Shown: positions 1 through 10,485 of the stretch, in pieces
Layout: each line of letters opens with the position of its first letter
Position numbering within the stretch: position 1 is the stretch's first letter
Source: Diplodia intermedia
Lineage: Eukaryota; Ascomycota; Dothideomycetes; Botryosphaeriales; Botryosphaeriaceae
DNA: 64,000 nucleotides
Direction of reading: 5' to 3'
NCBI GenBank assembly: GCA_021495925.1
Contig: JAKEKT010000064.1
Span: 1 to 64,000 of the forward strand
Program-made: the position numbers and the translations under genes
Notes under the pieces: model-generated
Told to the model about the DNA's origin: nothing
The model's input: only the letters and a program-made list of their open reading frames with translations
Databases searched by the model: none

Positions 1-633
1 ACCGACATCGTCGCAGTGGAACGAGACCAAGGGTGTATCCACCATCACAGACAACGGCGGCGACTGTGCCCCAGTCACCGGGAAAGACCACAAACCCCCC
101 GACCCTGACCCGACCACCATCCACCCGGCCCCCCACCAACGCCTTCGTCGCCGCATGCCGGAAGCGCGCGCTGCGTCGATCTGGCGATATCGGCGTCCTG
201 AGCAAGACGGCGTGGGGAGCGGGTGCGGTTCGCGTGGAGCGGGACGCAGGCTGGGACGAGGACGACGAGGGGGCGGTTTACATGGGAGAGCATGCCGTGG
301 GTCGCGTTGGGGGAGGAGGAGGCGGTGGGTGGCGCGGTGAGGGTTGTGAAGGAGGGGGGCGTATGGGAGGGAGGGGGAGGTGGAGGGGGAGGGGGAGGGG
401 GAGGGGGAGGGGTAGTCAGGTGTGGAGAGGTGGAAGGTCGTTGCGGGAGGGTTGGGTTGGGTGGGTGTGCTTTGGGTCATGCATGGGTTTTCGGGGGTGG
501 GAGGGAGGGGAGGGGCTACGTACGAGAATGTTGCGTTGCTTTGGTGGAGAAGGAGATCGTCAAAGCTGACTTCTTCTTGACAGGTGTGGCAGAGGTCGTT
601 GCACTGCTCGGATACTTGGCTGCCTGGTTGTGA
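1..633 (+). CDS. possible 3' end of an unknown gene (partial)
   Basis: No family is recognised. Open frames run in from the left edge. The first 150 bases are C-rich and Pro/Thr-coding, then the strand turns strongly G-rich (about 280-520), with Gly/Arg-rich translations in every forward frame. Other plus-strand genes here show the same C-rich to G-rich change before their stop codons, which suggests a plus-strand gene tail. One forward frame ends at 631-633 after a hydrophobic stretch. A polypyrimidine tract followed by AG near 585 could be an acceptor site, so the last exon may be short. The exact frame and splicing cannot be fixed from this end alone, and the whole call could be wrong. Confidence 0.22.
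365..413 (+). repeat. G-rich (GGGGGA)n-type simple repeat
   Basis: Successive runs of four or five G separated by single A or T bases lie here on the plus strand. The composition would allow G-quadruplexes. It lies inside the G-rich tail of the putative gene at the left edge. Confidence 0.8.
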
Positions 634-2309
634 GGGAGGGCGGGTTTGGGATGGCGGTGGCGGGGGTGAAGGGGTGAGGTGGCTGGGCGCGGGATGGAGG
701 CTGGAGGCGGACGGCGCGCGGGAGTGAGGGACTGGGGGGGACGACGGTTTGCTGCTCCGGATGTGCTAGATATGTTGTAAGGCGGCCGGGTTGGTGCGGG
801 TTCTCGGAAGTGCCGGCTTTTGAGACTTTGCATACATGCAATCTCGCGTCGAAGAGGGTTGACAGCCGACAGGTGTTCCGGGAATATAGCAAGCGGGTTC
901 AGATCGGCCAGCATCTCTTCGGCTTCCATCATGATACGGATGCGTGGATTGCAGTGCGACTGACCGCCGAAGGCTCTTCCGAGAACTCAATGAGCGTATT
1001 CGAAGATCTGTATCAATCTCAGGTCAAGAACGGGTGGGTACACCTATGTGCATTCCTCGGGAAGGATGTGCCGTGAAACCCGTTGCCGCGCAAAGATGAT
1101 TGGGCGGATCACAAGTCTAGTCACCTGAACGCCCCGACATAATGGCTCCAGGTGCAGACGGTGAACTTTCCGGGTGCTGATTTCCTCGAATTTGAAGTGT
1201 TCCTTGAGTTGGCATTTGAAGTGATCAGAATCTTGCGCAACGAATCGTAACGAGAGGCGTCACTTTCTTAATGCCAGATGAACACGGAGTATATTTATAG
1301 GTCAGTCTGGTTCAACTTAATGATTGCGTAGGGCTTGGTCATGTATACAACGGATACAAGCATATATTGGTCAAAAATAACCTGGGCACAATCGGAACGG
1401 TGGATTTGGGCACTTTATAAAGATATATATGTCTCAATCAACCATGACTGATTAGCCAGAAATATTATAATATAGCTCTGGAGTCTGCTCGCTACCATCA
1501 GAATGCGAAAGGCTGGATTGATGATTGAAGCTGAGTCATCAAAGCCAAGCACTGAGGAATTCCGGAAATGAGGCGAGGCGATAAGCGCCACCTTTCTTCA
1601 TCTGCAGATCGATATCTTTCCAACCACGTTCCAACAAAGCGGTATGTCACGCGTACCGGTGTCGCCTCGCGGAGTCCATTTCGCCGCCACCATCTTTGAT
1701 TCTGATGCCTGAGTAGCGGCTCCTGCACCGGTCGCAACAATTCAACAGGAAGCGGTGCTTCATATCGATGCAACATGGATTTTCATCAGTCCATGCATGC
1801 TACACGTTACATGTCCACAGACTGAAGGTTTTTTCCCGTTCGTGTTCCTTCCACCCGTGCGAGCTGTTCAGCCCTGCATTCCATTTACAGTCTGCCAAGC
1901 TCCATTCCATTGTCTATTACGCCTTGCAACCCATTACCCACTTTGTTTTGATTGCCAAGAATGCCCAGACACATCTTTGCGATACTCGCGATATTGTCCT
2001 TTGGTCCTCACTGTGCCGCTACCCATTTCGCTGGCGCAGCACTGTCAATAGTTGTCTTTAAACTCACATCGTGGCTTCCATCTTTCATATCGCTGTAAAA
2101 GACGGACAGAAGGTTAATGTGGAGTCAATTCGTTCTACTAAAGCCATGCTCGTTGATCGTACTTGGCTTGCTGCGCGCCCATGTCTCCGGTCCGGGACTA
2201 CTGCATCCTTGCTTAGACGCGTTCCATCAACATCGACCCATTGACAGTTAAAGCATGGCTATCCCAGTATCCTAAGCAGACATCCCTTCTCCGGCCCATC
2301 GCAACCACC
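634..2309. other. gene-free stretch and acyltransferase promoter
   Basis: No convincing gene is seen. A reading frame at 810-1076 has no ATG at its first codon and no recognisable domain. From about 1230 to 1470 the DNA is AT-rich and looks non-coding. The last few hundred bases, pyrimidine-rich in places, should hold the promoter and 5' UTR of the acyltransferase gene that follows. Confidence 0.5.
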
Positions 2310-4151
2310 ATGTATGGAGGATACCAGAGGGTTCCATCCGGCGCCTCCGACTACGGCACCGATGTTTTCCTGCCAAGCTCTCCAGGACGCAGCAGCACTG
2401 GATCCGAGTCTTCATTTAATGAGAAGCAGTCGACAGGAATAGCGACGGCCGAGCTTTTTGAGCAATCGTATGCCGATGCCTCAGTCAAGCTACGGGCATA
2501 CGCCAGGTCTCGCGGACGGTGGCTGTACGACATCTTGCGCTGCGTGGGCGGAACCGTCCTTGAACCACTCCTTCCCAGCTTCCTTCGACCACGAGCATTG
2601 AGCGACAATGGCCCTGCCGGTTCCGGATCGACACAACACGTCAACAGCATCGCGACCTTGGATGGCGTGAGAGGATACGCCTGTTTCTTCGTCTTCAACT
2701 TCCACTTCCTCTTCATGTACACGATGACTTCTGTGTATGGTTACGGCGTTGACCCCCCCGAGCCCACCGCCTGCTCTAACCACTACATGCACCAGCTGCC
2801 GTTCATCAAGCTCCTCTATGGTGGCCGATCCATGGTCTGCGTCTTCTTCGTCCTCTCGGGCTACGTCCTCTCCCGCAAGCCCCTGATGGCGATGCGGTCG
2901 CAGTGCTACGACACGATGCTGCAGTCCATCTCATCATCAATCTTCCGCCGCGGCATCCGGCTCTTCCTCCCCACCATCTTCAGCACCTTCCTCGTCATGC
3001 TGGCGCTCCAGGCCGGCTGGTTCAAATACGCCACCGAGATCGGCAACGACGGCGTCACGCTCGCCTACTTCGAGCACCACCCCGTCACCTACGACACATG
3101 GCAGGAGCAAGCATGGGACTACATCAACTTCGTGCGCAACTACATCGACTTCACCAACTGGGGCGAATGGTACAACCTGTACGACCCGCACGTGTGGACG
3201 ATCCCGCTCGAGTACCGCGCCAGCATGGTGCTCTTCCTGCACCTGATCTGCCTCTCCCGCGCGCGCACCGCCTGGCGCCTCGGCCTCACCGCCGTCTTCA
3301 TCATCTTCTGCGCGCGCTGGGGCCGCTTCGAAGCCGTCCTCTTCCTCGCCGGCGCCCTGCTCGCCGAGCTCGACCTCGTGGCCAACACATGGGGGCCGCC
3401 ACCACCACCAGCGTCCCAGCACCGCCGCCACCCCTCGCACCTCCCCATCGCCACATCCACCTCCACCCCCACCCCTCTCCCACCCCCCACCCCCGCCGCC
3501 GCCTCCACCGCCTCCCCACCATCCCCATCCAAACCCCCCACCCCCCTCCTCCTCCACACCACCACCTTCACCCTCGGCCTCTACCTCCTCTCCTTCCCGG
3601 ACGAGCACGGCGACCACACCCCCGGCTACACGTGGCTGTCCCTGCACATCCCGGCCGTGTACCGCGCCAGCTGCCCGTACCGCTTCTGGCAGTCCGCCGG
3701 CGCCGTGCTGGCGCTGCACGCCATCTGCAACTGCGCGCCGCTGCGCCGCCCCTTCCAGACGCGCCTCGCGCAGTACCTCGGGAAGATCAGCTACGCGTTT
3801 TATTTGGTGCACGGGCCGGTGTTGCATTCCTTGGGTTTCGTGGCGATGAGGATGGTGTTTGGGGCGGTGGGGAGGTATGAGGTTGTTTTGGTGGAGGAGG
3901 AGGCGGGGGGTGGGGAAGAGGGGTGGGCGGAGGGGGGGGAGGGGGAGGAGGGGGTGGCGCATTTGATGGTGGAGAAGCTGGTGGAGAGTGGGAGGTTGGG
4001 GAATGCGGGGTTCGTGGCGTGTTTGGTGGTGGGGTATGTGTTTTTGTTGGCGGTGAGTGTGTGGTTGGCGGATCTGTTTTGGCGGGTGGTGGATACGTCG
4101 GTGGTGAGGCTGGCGAGGGCGTTGGAGGATAGGGTGAGGAGGAGGGATTGA
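2310..4151 (+). CDS. acyltransferase-3 family membrane protein
   Basis: A 613-residue multi-pass protein of the acyltransferase 3 family (OafA/NolL type), which moves acyl groups from a carrier to sugars or other acceptors at a membrane. The start is the first in-frame ATG and has a good context (CCACCATG). After about 85 disordered residues comes the family opening: a conserved start (LDGVRGYA), a hydrophobic helix with the FHF motif, a glycine-rich helix (FFVLSGYVLS) and further transmembrane segments ending near residue 605. Two low-complexity loops are odd: a Pro/Thr/Ser loop coded at about 3400-3560 and a Gly/Glu loop at 3890-3960. They sit between membrane segments and keep frame, so they look like expanded loops rather than missed introns. 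The acceptor substrate is unknown. Fungal members are commonly annotated only as acyltransferase. Confidence 0.85.
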   Translation: MYGGYQRVPSGASDYGTDVFLPSSPGRSSTGSESSFNEKQSTGIATAELFEQSYADASVKLRAYARSRGRWLYDILRCVGGTVLEPLLPSFLRPRALSDNGPAGSGSTQHVNSIATLDGVRGYACFFVFNFHFLFMYTMTSVYGYGVDPPEPTACSNHYMHQLPFIKLLYGGRSMVCVFFVLSGYVLSRKPLMAMRSQCYDTMLQSISSSIFRRGIRLFLPTIFSTFLVMLALQAGWFKYATEIGNDGVTLAYFEHHPVTYDTWQEQAWDYINFVRNYIDFTNWGEWYNLYDPHVWTIPLEYRASMVLFLHLICLSRARTAWRLGLTAVFIIFCARWGRFEAVLFLAGALLAELDLVANTWGPPPPPASQHRRHPSHLPIATSTSTPTPLPPPTPAAASTASPPSPSKPPTPLLLHTTTFTLGLYLLSFPDEHGDHTPGYTWLSLHIPAVYRASCPYRFWQSAGAVLALHAICNCAPLRRPFQTRLAQYLGKISYAFYLVHGPVLHSLGFVAMRMVFGAVGRYEVVLVEEEAGGGEEGWAEGGEGEEGVAHLMVEKLVESGRLGNAGFVACLVVGYVFLLAVSVWLADLFWRVVDTSVVRLARALEDRVRRRD

Positions 4152-4746
4152 GCGGGTGCGGCATTTTGCTGCGGGTTTTGGAAGGGGGCAGGCATCCGGG
4201 AAGTTGCCGGCGTTGATGGTGGGGGAGATGTTGTCTTCGGTTTCGAGTGTGCTTTCGTGTCGGGAAGGTGGCGCGTATCGCGACGGAAGGCCAGGTCGCG
4301 AGGGAAGAGTTTGTCCGTGTGTCCCGAGTCAGGTCCTTCTTCTGAGGTCAAGTCCTCACTTTCGTTGTATACTTTGGGTATACTGTTCCTGGTTATTATC
4401 CGAAAGCTAATAAAGAGAAACGTTCATCATTATATTGGCATACTTTGCCACTCCGTCCGAAGCTCGTCAGATAGAAACAGCCATTTACTGAAAGCGGTGT
4501 TTGTAGTACATAGTTTAATAGCAAAGGACTAGGTGTACGAGTTTACCAGCTAATTGAAAGCCTCTCAGTGTCAGCTGTTCACTGGAAAGACCTATAATCT
4601 TTCCAAAGAAGCCTTTTAAACTTATTCCCGCCTTTCCTTCCTAAATCCACGAGCCATTCAAGGTTGGAGCCAGTGGCCACCTAAGAATGGCGTCAGCAGC
4701 AAAAAAAAAAAAGAGAAAGAGAAAGAGGAAAGTGTGGTGGGGAGGA
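4152..4746. other. convergent 3' region, no gene seen
   Basis: This lies between the ends of two converging genes. It contains AT-rich 3' UTR-like sequence and an A-rich tract at 4700-4730. No ORF or RNA gene is recognised. Confidence 0.5.
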
Positions 4747-5850
4747 CTATAAGCACAAAAGGTAGAGAAATTCTGTTGGAAGACGTACCGCAACAACGAC
4801 TCGCCTATGACTCCCATCTTTTTCTGCCTCCTCCATTCCCAAGGTCATGTTGAGCGGCCACAAGCCCCTCTTTCCCTGTCCTTCTCCCCACTCATTAAGC
4901 TGCTGGATATCCAACCAAAGTCCGAGGAACGACCCCTCTTTCTTGTAGAGCAGCCAAATGACGCTCCAATACAGTATCGACGCTGCTTCGACAATCAAGA
5001 AAATGAGTGGCCACCAATATCTTTGGATCTTGATATCTTGGCTGAGCTCGGTGACCTCGCTTTGTAATGGAGCCCCGCCAATGACCACAGCATTGAGGAC
5101 GACAAACAGAGCGGCAAGTAGAAAGCGAACAGACCGATGCTTAACCCAAGAGAAGTTGGCCTCCCATTTGTTTCTCCTGTTGCGCTGCTTGTATTCTTCA
5201 GCGTGCTTGTGCGCTTTCGTGATCCACACAAATCCGATTGCAGTGAAGACTGAAGTCTGGTTAGCGAAGAAACTTCATAGGGCATGTTATGTATTTGTGG
5301 CTGCCTACCTACGAGAATAGTGTGGGCATACGAGAATATCCCTAGCAGAAAACTGTACCCGTCCGCCGTGTTTGCAATTACACAAATTTTTATTTTTGTG
5401 GTTATCCAATGCAAGACAATGGCGCCTTCGGGAACCCCTGGTACAAAGTGCTTTGGTTGCCCCGCACGAGGGAGGGTCAGTTGGCTTTGGAAGTTCTGGC
5501 CGTGGCTGGGCTGTGCTCGTACAGGTATTTTGGCCGCGTCATCACGTTCGATCGCAAGCAACTACGAGAACGGAAGGAAGTTCTGCAGGGCCATCGCCTA
5601 TTTGACTGCTAGTAAAGTCAGCATTGCTGAATCTTCGGAATCTAGATCCATACCTTTGCTGCAGGTGTAGATGACGGCGATGAAGGTTCCCACTCCGGAC
5701 AGAGCGATGCAAACCGCGACAGTGTGGTCAATCATCCGTCCTAAGCCAATCGCACTTGCCGGGATACCTGTCGGTCCTCAAAAGCTGCTCCGGTGTGAGC
5801 GAGACGCCAAGCAGGTTCAATGCAAGGACGTTACTCTTGTATTAAACTCC
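4747..5850 (-). pseudogene. small multi-pass membrane protein, probably broken
   Basis: The 3' part is clear. An exon at 4747-5249 joins across a 59-bp GT-AG intron (5250-5308) to an exon starting at 5309, and the frame continues through the join. The joined product has three transmembrane segments (around the splice, then about residues 35-55 and 75-97 of the last exon) and a charged C-terminal tail. Farther upstream on the same strand, 5700-5850 encodes a plausible segment (NLLGVSLTPEQLLR, then KCDWLR) whose frame hits a stop. A one-base shift at about 5717-5722 restores a hydrophobic segment (RMIDHTVAVCIALSG) leading to a GT donor near 5655. No start codon was found. The family was not identified. 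Either the gene is decayed, or the assembly has an indel, or an exon was missed. Confidence 0.4.
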
Positions 5851-6324
5851 GATGATGGTAAGTTGCCATTCATCCAAGACATCGATCGTAATCGATCTGT
5901 GAAACACTCTTGTTTGACCCTGGTGCCAGTGCAACAGCAATTCATATGACAGTATCGAGGCATGAAGGAAGAATGGGACAATCTTGGCGGTGCATACACG
6001 GACTAAGAGAGAAAAGACGCCGTCTCCCCTGCTGCAATAGCGTCCGTATACGCACATATCAGACGTAGGCGGGTTGAATGATCCACGGTTAATGCGTCCG
6101 TAAAGACGTTTAACGTTATGAAGCTGGGGCAACTTCCAGTCCCGCAATGCAGGGAACAAGAGGAGACGGCTTCCTCCCGGGCATTCCTCCAACTTTGTGC
6201 GGAACAAGCCCACCACGATTTCACGACACTTCCGAAAATCCGTTCTATCTATCAATACATTGCATCCTGTACATCGATGCTACAGCATCTCTAAAGTATA
6301 CACTCTCCCCAGCAGAACAACACC

Positions 6325-7024
6325 CTACACCACCGGCATCTGCCCCGCCACATTCCCATCCCCATCCCCCCCACCCTCCCGCACCAACACCCCCTGCGCC
6401 TCCCTCATCATCTCCACCACCCTCTCCCCCCCCAACCCCCCCGCCAACGCCCCCACATCCACCCCCGTCGCCGCACAACTCCTCGCCGCGAAAAACTCCC
6501 CTTTCGTCTGCACCCCCTTCCCGCCCTCCCCCGCCGCCAGCGCCTCCGCCACCCACCCCCTCCACCCCTCCCTCGCCACCCTCGCGGCCGCGCAATCCTC
6601 CAGGACCAGCGCGAAACAATGCGGCATGGCCTCGAACTGCATCCACCCGACCCCCACACCCTGCGCCGCCATCCGCGCGGCCACGACCGCGCTCTCGTCC
6701 GCCATCATCTCCTCGCCGACGACGAACAGGGCCGGCGGGCAGCCGCGCCAATCGGCGGCGGGCACGCACGGGCTGGCCAGCGGGTGCAGCAGCGCGGAAG
6801 CTTCGGCGTACAGGTGGGGGCGCGGCGGAGGCGCGGGCCACGCGGGGCACGGGGGGTAGAAGGAGCTGGGGCGCCACTCGGAGCCGGGCAGGTAGTCGAA
6901 GGCGCGGTTGGCGCGCTGCGAGGGGAGGGCGCGGGTGAGGTCGGTCCAGGGGCTGGCGAGGGTCATGGCGGCCGGCAGGGGGATGGGGAAGGGGACGTCG
7001 GCGCCGTGCCAGCGGATGGAGGAG

Positions 7025-7068
<44 letters not shown>

Positions 7069-7863
7069 TGACGATGACCGCTGCCATTGCAGTAGCGTCT
7101 GCGTCAGGACCAGCGCGAGGTTGCCGCCCGCCGAGTCGCCGGCCAGCACGATGCGGTGCGCGGGGACCGCCGCGTGCAGGGCGCCCGGCGGCGGGTGCAG
7201 CAGCGACATGTAGGCGACGAGGGCGTCGAGGAGCGCGGCCGGGAACGGGTTCTGCGGCGCCAGCCGGTAGCGGACGGCGAAGGTGCGGCCGCCGCCGCCC
7301 GGCAGCATCTGCGCGTAGCGCGTCGTGGCGGGCCGCTGCGACGAGGCGTCCATCAGGTAGTAGGCGCCGCCGTGGAAGTAGAGGACGACGGCGTCGGAGC
7401 CGGCTTCTTGCATCAGGCGCGCGTACTTGTCGGCTTCGCTGAGGCCGGCCGGCTCGGGTGCGTCTTTGGCGGCGTTGGCCCGGTGGCCGTGCCATTCGCC
7501 TGAGACGGGGAGTAGGGAGGGGACGGTGTATTGCTCGGTTCCGGTTGTTTTCATGTCGTCGATTGCTTGCAGCAGCTTTTGCAGGACGTCGTCCTCTGGT
7601 GGCGCGGGCATGGTGACTTTACTGATCCACATGGGTCCCCTGACTTCGGGGATCTTGGTGGTCATGTTCTGCTGCTCGGTGATGGTGGGCGGAGGGTTCT
7701 TTGATAGCTCGGAGCGGAGGATGGCGATGATGATTTCTGTTTTGAGGTCCCATTTCGACGCGTTTGGCGACATGGAAAATGCGTTCATGAAGGCCGTCTT
7801 GACCAGGAAAGGTAACTTGGGCACCAGAAAGCCCAGGATGGCCGACGCAGGCATGTCCGACAT
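6325..7863 (-). CDS. alpha/beta-hydrolase esterase (HSL/lipase-like)
   Basis: A 512-residue single-exon hydrolase of the hormone-sensitive-lipase (Abhydrolase_3) type, expected to hydrolyse carboxylic esters. The oxyanion-hole motif HGGA lies in a segment reading LYFHGGAYY. The nucleophile motif GDSAG sits in IVLAGDSAGGNLAL. Near the C-terminus, MADE and MPHCF provide the likely Asp/Glu and His of the triad. The N-terminus is hydrophobic but has no clear signal peptide, so a cytosolic or membrane-associated enzyme is likely. A run of about 18 serines directly after the nucleophile region is coded by a (GAC)n-type microsatellite at 7027-7078 and is unusual for the fold. The 3' third is very G-rich on the coding strand. 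The substrate is unknown. Confidence 0.88.
7027..7078 (+). repeat. (GAC)n/(GAT)n microsatellite inside esterase gene
   Basis: Tandem GAC triplets pass into GAT/GAC triplets on the plus strand. Read on the minus strand they give TCG/TCA serine codons in the esterase frame. Confidence 0.9.
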
Positions 7864-8718
7864 GGTGGGTGGTGGTGGTGTGGGTGTCGGGAAGGTCGCA
7901 GATGTCGACTTGTGGGCATCATGGACTGAGGCATCAGGCGGCGGTTCCTTATATGGACACCCTCACGCTAGGAGCTGGCCTTGTGAGAAACGTGCCTCAG
8001 ATCTACCGGCCTTACGCTATGGCGCTCCTGCGAAACGGGCTTTGGCGTTTGTGGCGACGACGACATCGATTTGCGACTGACCAATCAGAAGTCCGTGTCG
8101 ACTTCGGCTGTGGCTTCTTTGTCTGCTGGATGCATCACGCGTTATCTGCCATGTGAGAATTTCGACCACCTGCCTGTAGAAATCCCAGCTCGGGGTATTC
8201 TGGGCGATATCATGAAAAATCCAACATCATTGGCTCGGGTATGCGGCACAGCAGGTGAAAAAAGGAATGAGGCAACCTGCATCTGCGTTACGGACATACT
8301 CATGTAGATTGGTTGAATCCAATGCATTGTCTGAATTCACACGTGAATCTGCGTCCGGGCATTGGATCAGCTACCAACGTAAGCTTGGTTCGATAGCTGC
8401 AAGTTAGATGTGGTGGCTCGAATTTGTGTCATGTGCTGTGCCAAGCTGCCGTGGTCCGTCAAGGTAGTCTCATATCTATGTGAGCAACGCGGTGATATTC
8501 AGCGAATGTTTTCATGCACTCGTTGGGGTCTGCGATCCATCGTATGGATGCGTCCAATGAGAGCTTGAATACTAGCTTCTGTGACTACTCTCCTTTTATG
8601 GCTTGCTGGCCCGACCACGGGTCGCTTGCCATTAACTACTTCCGAATAGGCGCTAATAGAACGTGACCATTATTGATGGCATCGTCCATTTGTTTTCCAA
8701 GGCGTGCGGTTTCCGGGC
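7864..8718. other. gene-free stretch (esterase promoter side)
   Basis: This is 855 bases between the esterase start and the end of the Dap1-like gene. Short frames occur but show no family features. Nothing else is recognised. Confidence 0.5.
7947..7956 (-). promoter_or_regulatory. candidate TATA box of the esterase gene
   Basis: The minus strand reads CCATATAAGG about 84 bases upstream of the esterase ATG. Spacing and sequence suit a fungal TATA element. There is no direct proof. Confidence 0.4.
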
Positions 8719-9366
8719 TCAGGCGTTCTTGGCTTCCTCGCTGCCCACCGGGACCAGCTTGCCAACGACGAGGTATTTTTCCGAGAAGCGTTCCTCCCAG
8801 CCCATCAGAGCCTCCATCTCCTCGTCTCCCAAGTCCGAGAGCGTGTCGAGCGGCGCATCAAGGTCCTTGGTCAGCATGTCCTCGTCGAAGCTTCCGCACG
8901 CCAGTCCCCTGCTCGCATCCCTGCCGGCAAAGTTGGCGTAGGGGCCACCGGGGCCGTAGAAGTTGCGGCCCGGGGTGACATCGAACACGCGCCCGCGCAC
9001 GGCAAGGTAGACGGGCATGCCATCGAGGCCGTTGTAGGGCAGCAGGGTGTGCGGGGTGAAGGTGCGGAAGACGACGGGAGCGGGCGCCTTGGGCAGCACC
9101 TGCGGCGGCTTGGGGCGCAGCCGGAGGTAGACGAGCAGGACGAACAACGAGAGCAGCAGCACATTGATGGGGGTCATGACGGACTGGCTGTGTGTCGCGT
9201 TAGTAGGCTGTAGTCGAGTGCATGATGCGGATCTACTCACGCCTCGGCGGCGGGAGGCGGGGTTGCGCCATTCTCTGGAAGTTCAGACTGTTAGTGAGCA
9301 CGCTTGGGGGGCTACGGTGAGCACGTGGAGCTTACCGGTCGCAGCGGCTTGTGCCGGATTCTCCAT
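8719..9366 (-). CDS. dap1: Dap1-like MAPR haem-binding protein
   Basis: This is the fungal homologue of Dap1/PGRMC1, a membrane-anchored haem protein of the cytochrome-b5-like MAPR family. In yeasts Dap1 supports cytochrome P450 enzymes of sterol synthesis, notably Erg11, at the endoplasmic reticulum. Three exons were worked out: 9336-9366, 9241-9274 and 8719-9187, with introns of 61 and 53 bp, all GT-AG. Together they give 177 residues, close to the family size. The order is a short Ala/Pro-rich N-terminus, one transmembrane helix (about residues 27-41), then the b5-like fold (FTPHTLLPYNG, VYLAVRGRVFDVT, then FYGPGGPYANFAGRDASRG). The last segments contain the family's tyrosine-containing haem-pocket region. 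The upstream ATG with two tiny exons is preferred because splicing stays in frame and replaces a poor read-through start. Confidence 0.92.
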
Positions 9367-10485
9367 GGTCGCGGGGTCGGCGGAGCTGGTGAGGCAGAAG
9401 GTGCAGCAGCGGGCCTCGGCGAAGGCGCAAAGCTTCGAGGTAATGCGGCGGGGCAGGACAGGGGCAGCGCGTCGCAAGAGAAGCGGAGATGGGTTGTGGA
9501 AGACGGAGGGCGGGGGAGCTGGAGTGGTGTTGAGACGTCAGCGCAGTTGGATTCCGAGCTGCCGACCGGACTCGGCGGGAGCCTGTGCCCGAGGGCCCCT
9601 CGCAATCATCCTGGGCCTATCATCGTCGACGAGGCGCAGCCTTCTCGTGCAGCTTGTGTCGCCCTGTCGTCGCCCGACACGCCCGCAAGCCAGGAACGCC
9701 GGCGCGCAAGCTGCTCCTGCACGCGCCATGGGCGACTCGGTCTCGCGGCCGGCGACCGGGGCAGCTGCGAACTGCGCGCCCGCCGCAAACGCTCTGCTTC
9801 TGAAACAGCAGCCATCTCTCTGAAACCTCTCTCCGTGTGCCAGTCAGCTGCCTGCCCGCCGGCATGCCAGCTACAATTTCGGCGCCTGCGCACATAGCGA
9901 GCCCGCTCATTCCTCTGTTCCCGTCCACCTCATTTCTCCCCCTCGACTTCATTTGCCGTTCTCTGCTGCACCGATCGACTGCCCGCTGCAGCCTCCCGCC
10001 GCTTGCATCCGCATCTGCCCAATTCCTCAGCTCGGCGTAAGTGAAGCAATCTTCTGTCGCTCCTAGATCCCCTTGTTTTACCGCATTGGGCCTTTTCCGC
10101 TGCTCCCCCGCATCCAAAGCCTCAGAAGTCGCTCTCGGTCATGCGCTGCACATGATCTGCCCCTACCTGCACATCTGCGCAACCCTCAGCCCTGCAAGAT
10201 TGCGCTCAAGCACGATCAACATGCTTTCCAGGCTTTTGGAAGCATGTGGCCCCGACGGATGCTCTGCCGCCTGCTGGGTCCAGCCCATTGGGCGACGGCT
10301 GCGCGTCATACAGGCAAATGCCTTCTTTCCTTGCAGCACCTCTCTCCAACCTTCATCAACCCGTCACCGTCTTGTTCTTCTCCTCTCCCCTCGGTCCCCA
10401 GTGGTGTACGTCTCCTTGGCAACCGTCAGCCGCCGAGGCCGCAACCTTTGAAGACACGACTAACCCGCTGATAGAAGTCGTAACC
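9367..10485. other. divergent promoter region with a 5' UTR intron
   Basis: This separates the Dap1-like gene (minus) from the coiled-coil gene (plus). Much of it is pyrimidine-rich on the plus strand. A candidate 5' UTR intron lies at 10406-10474: donor GTACGT, branch-like CTAAC at about 10460 and acceptor TAG. It ends 11 bases before the chosen ATG at 10486. No other gene is recognised. Confidence 0.45.

Noticed and set aside
2241..2309. Upstream extension of the acyltransferase
   Set aside because: It begins with a non-ATG codon. The first ATG, at 2310, has a good initiation context.
5284..5670. Plus-strand frames opposite the membrane-protein remnant
   Set aside because: The minus strand has a clean intron and transmembrane segments that continue across it. 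The plus frames lack any known feature.
10246..10485. N-terminal extension of the coiled-coil gene
   Set aside because: It reads through a good 5' UTR intron (10406-10474) and has no family-like sequence.
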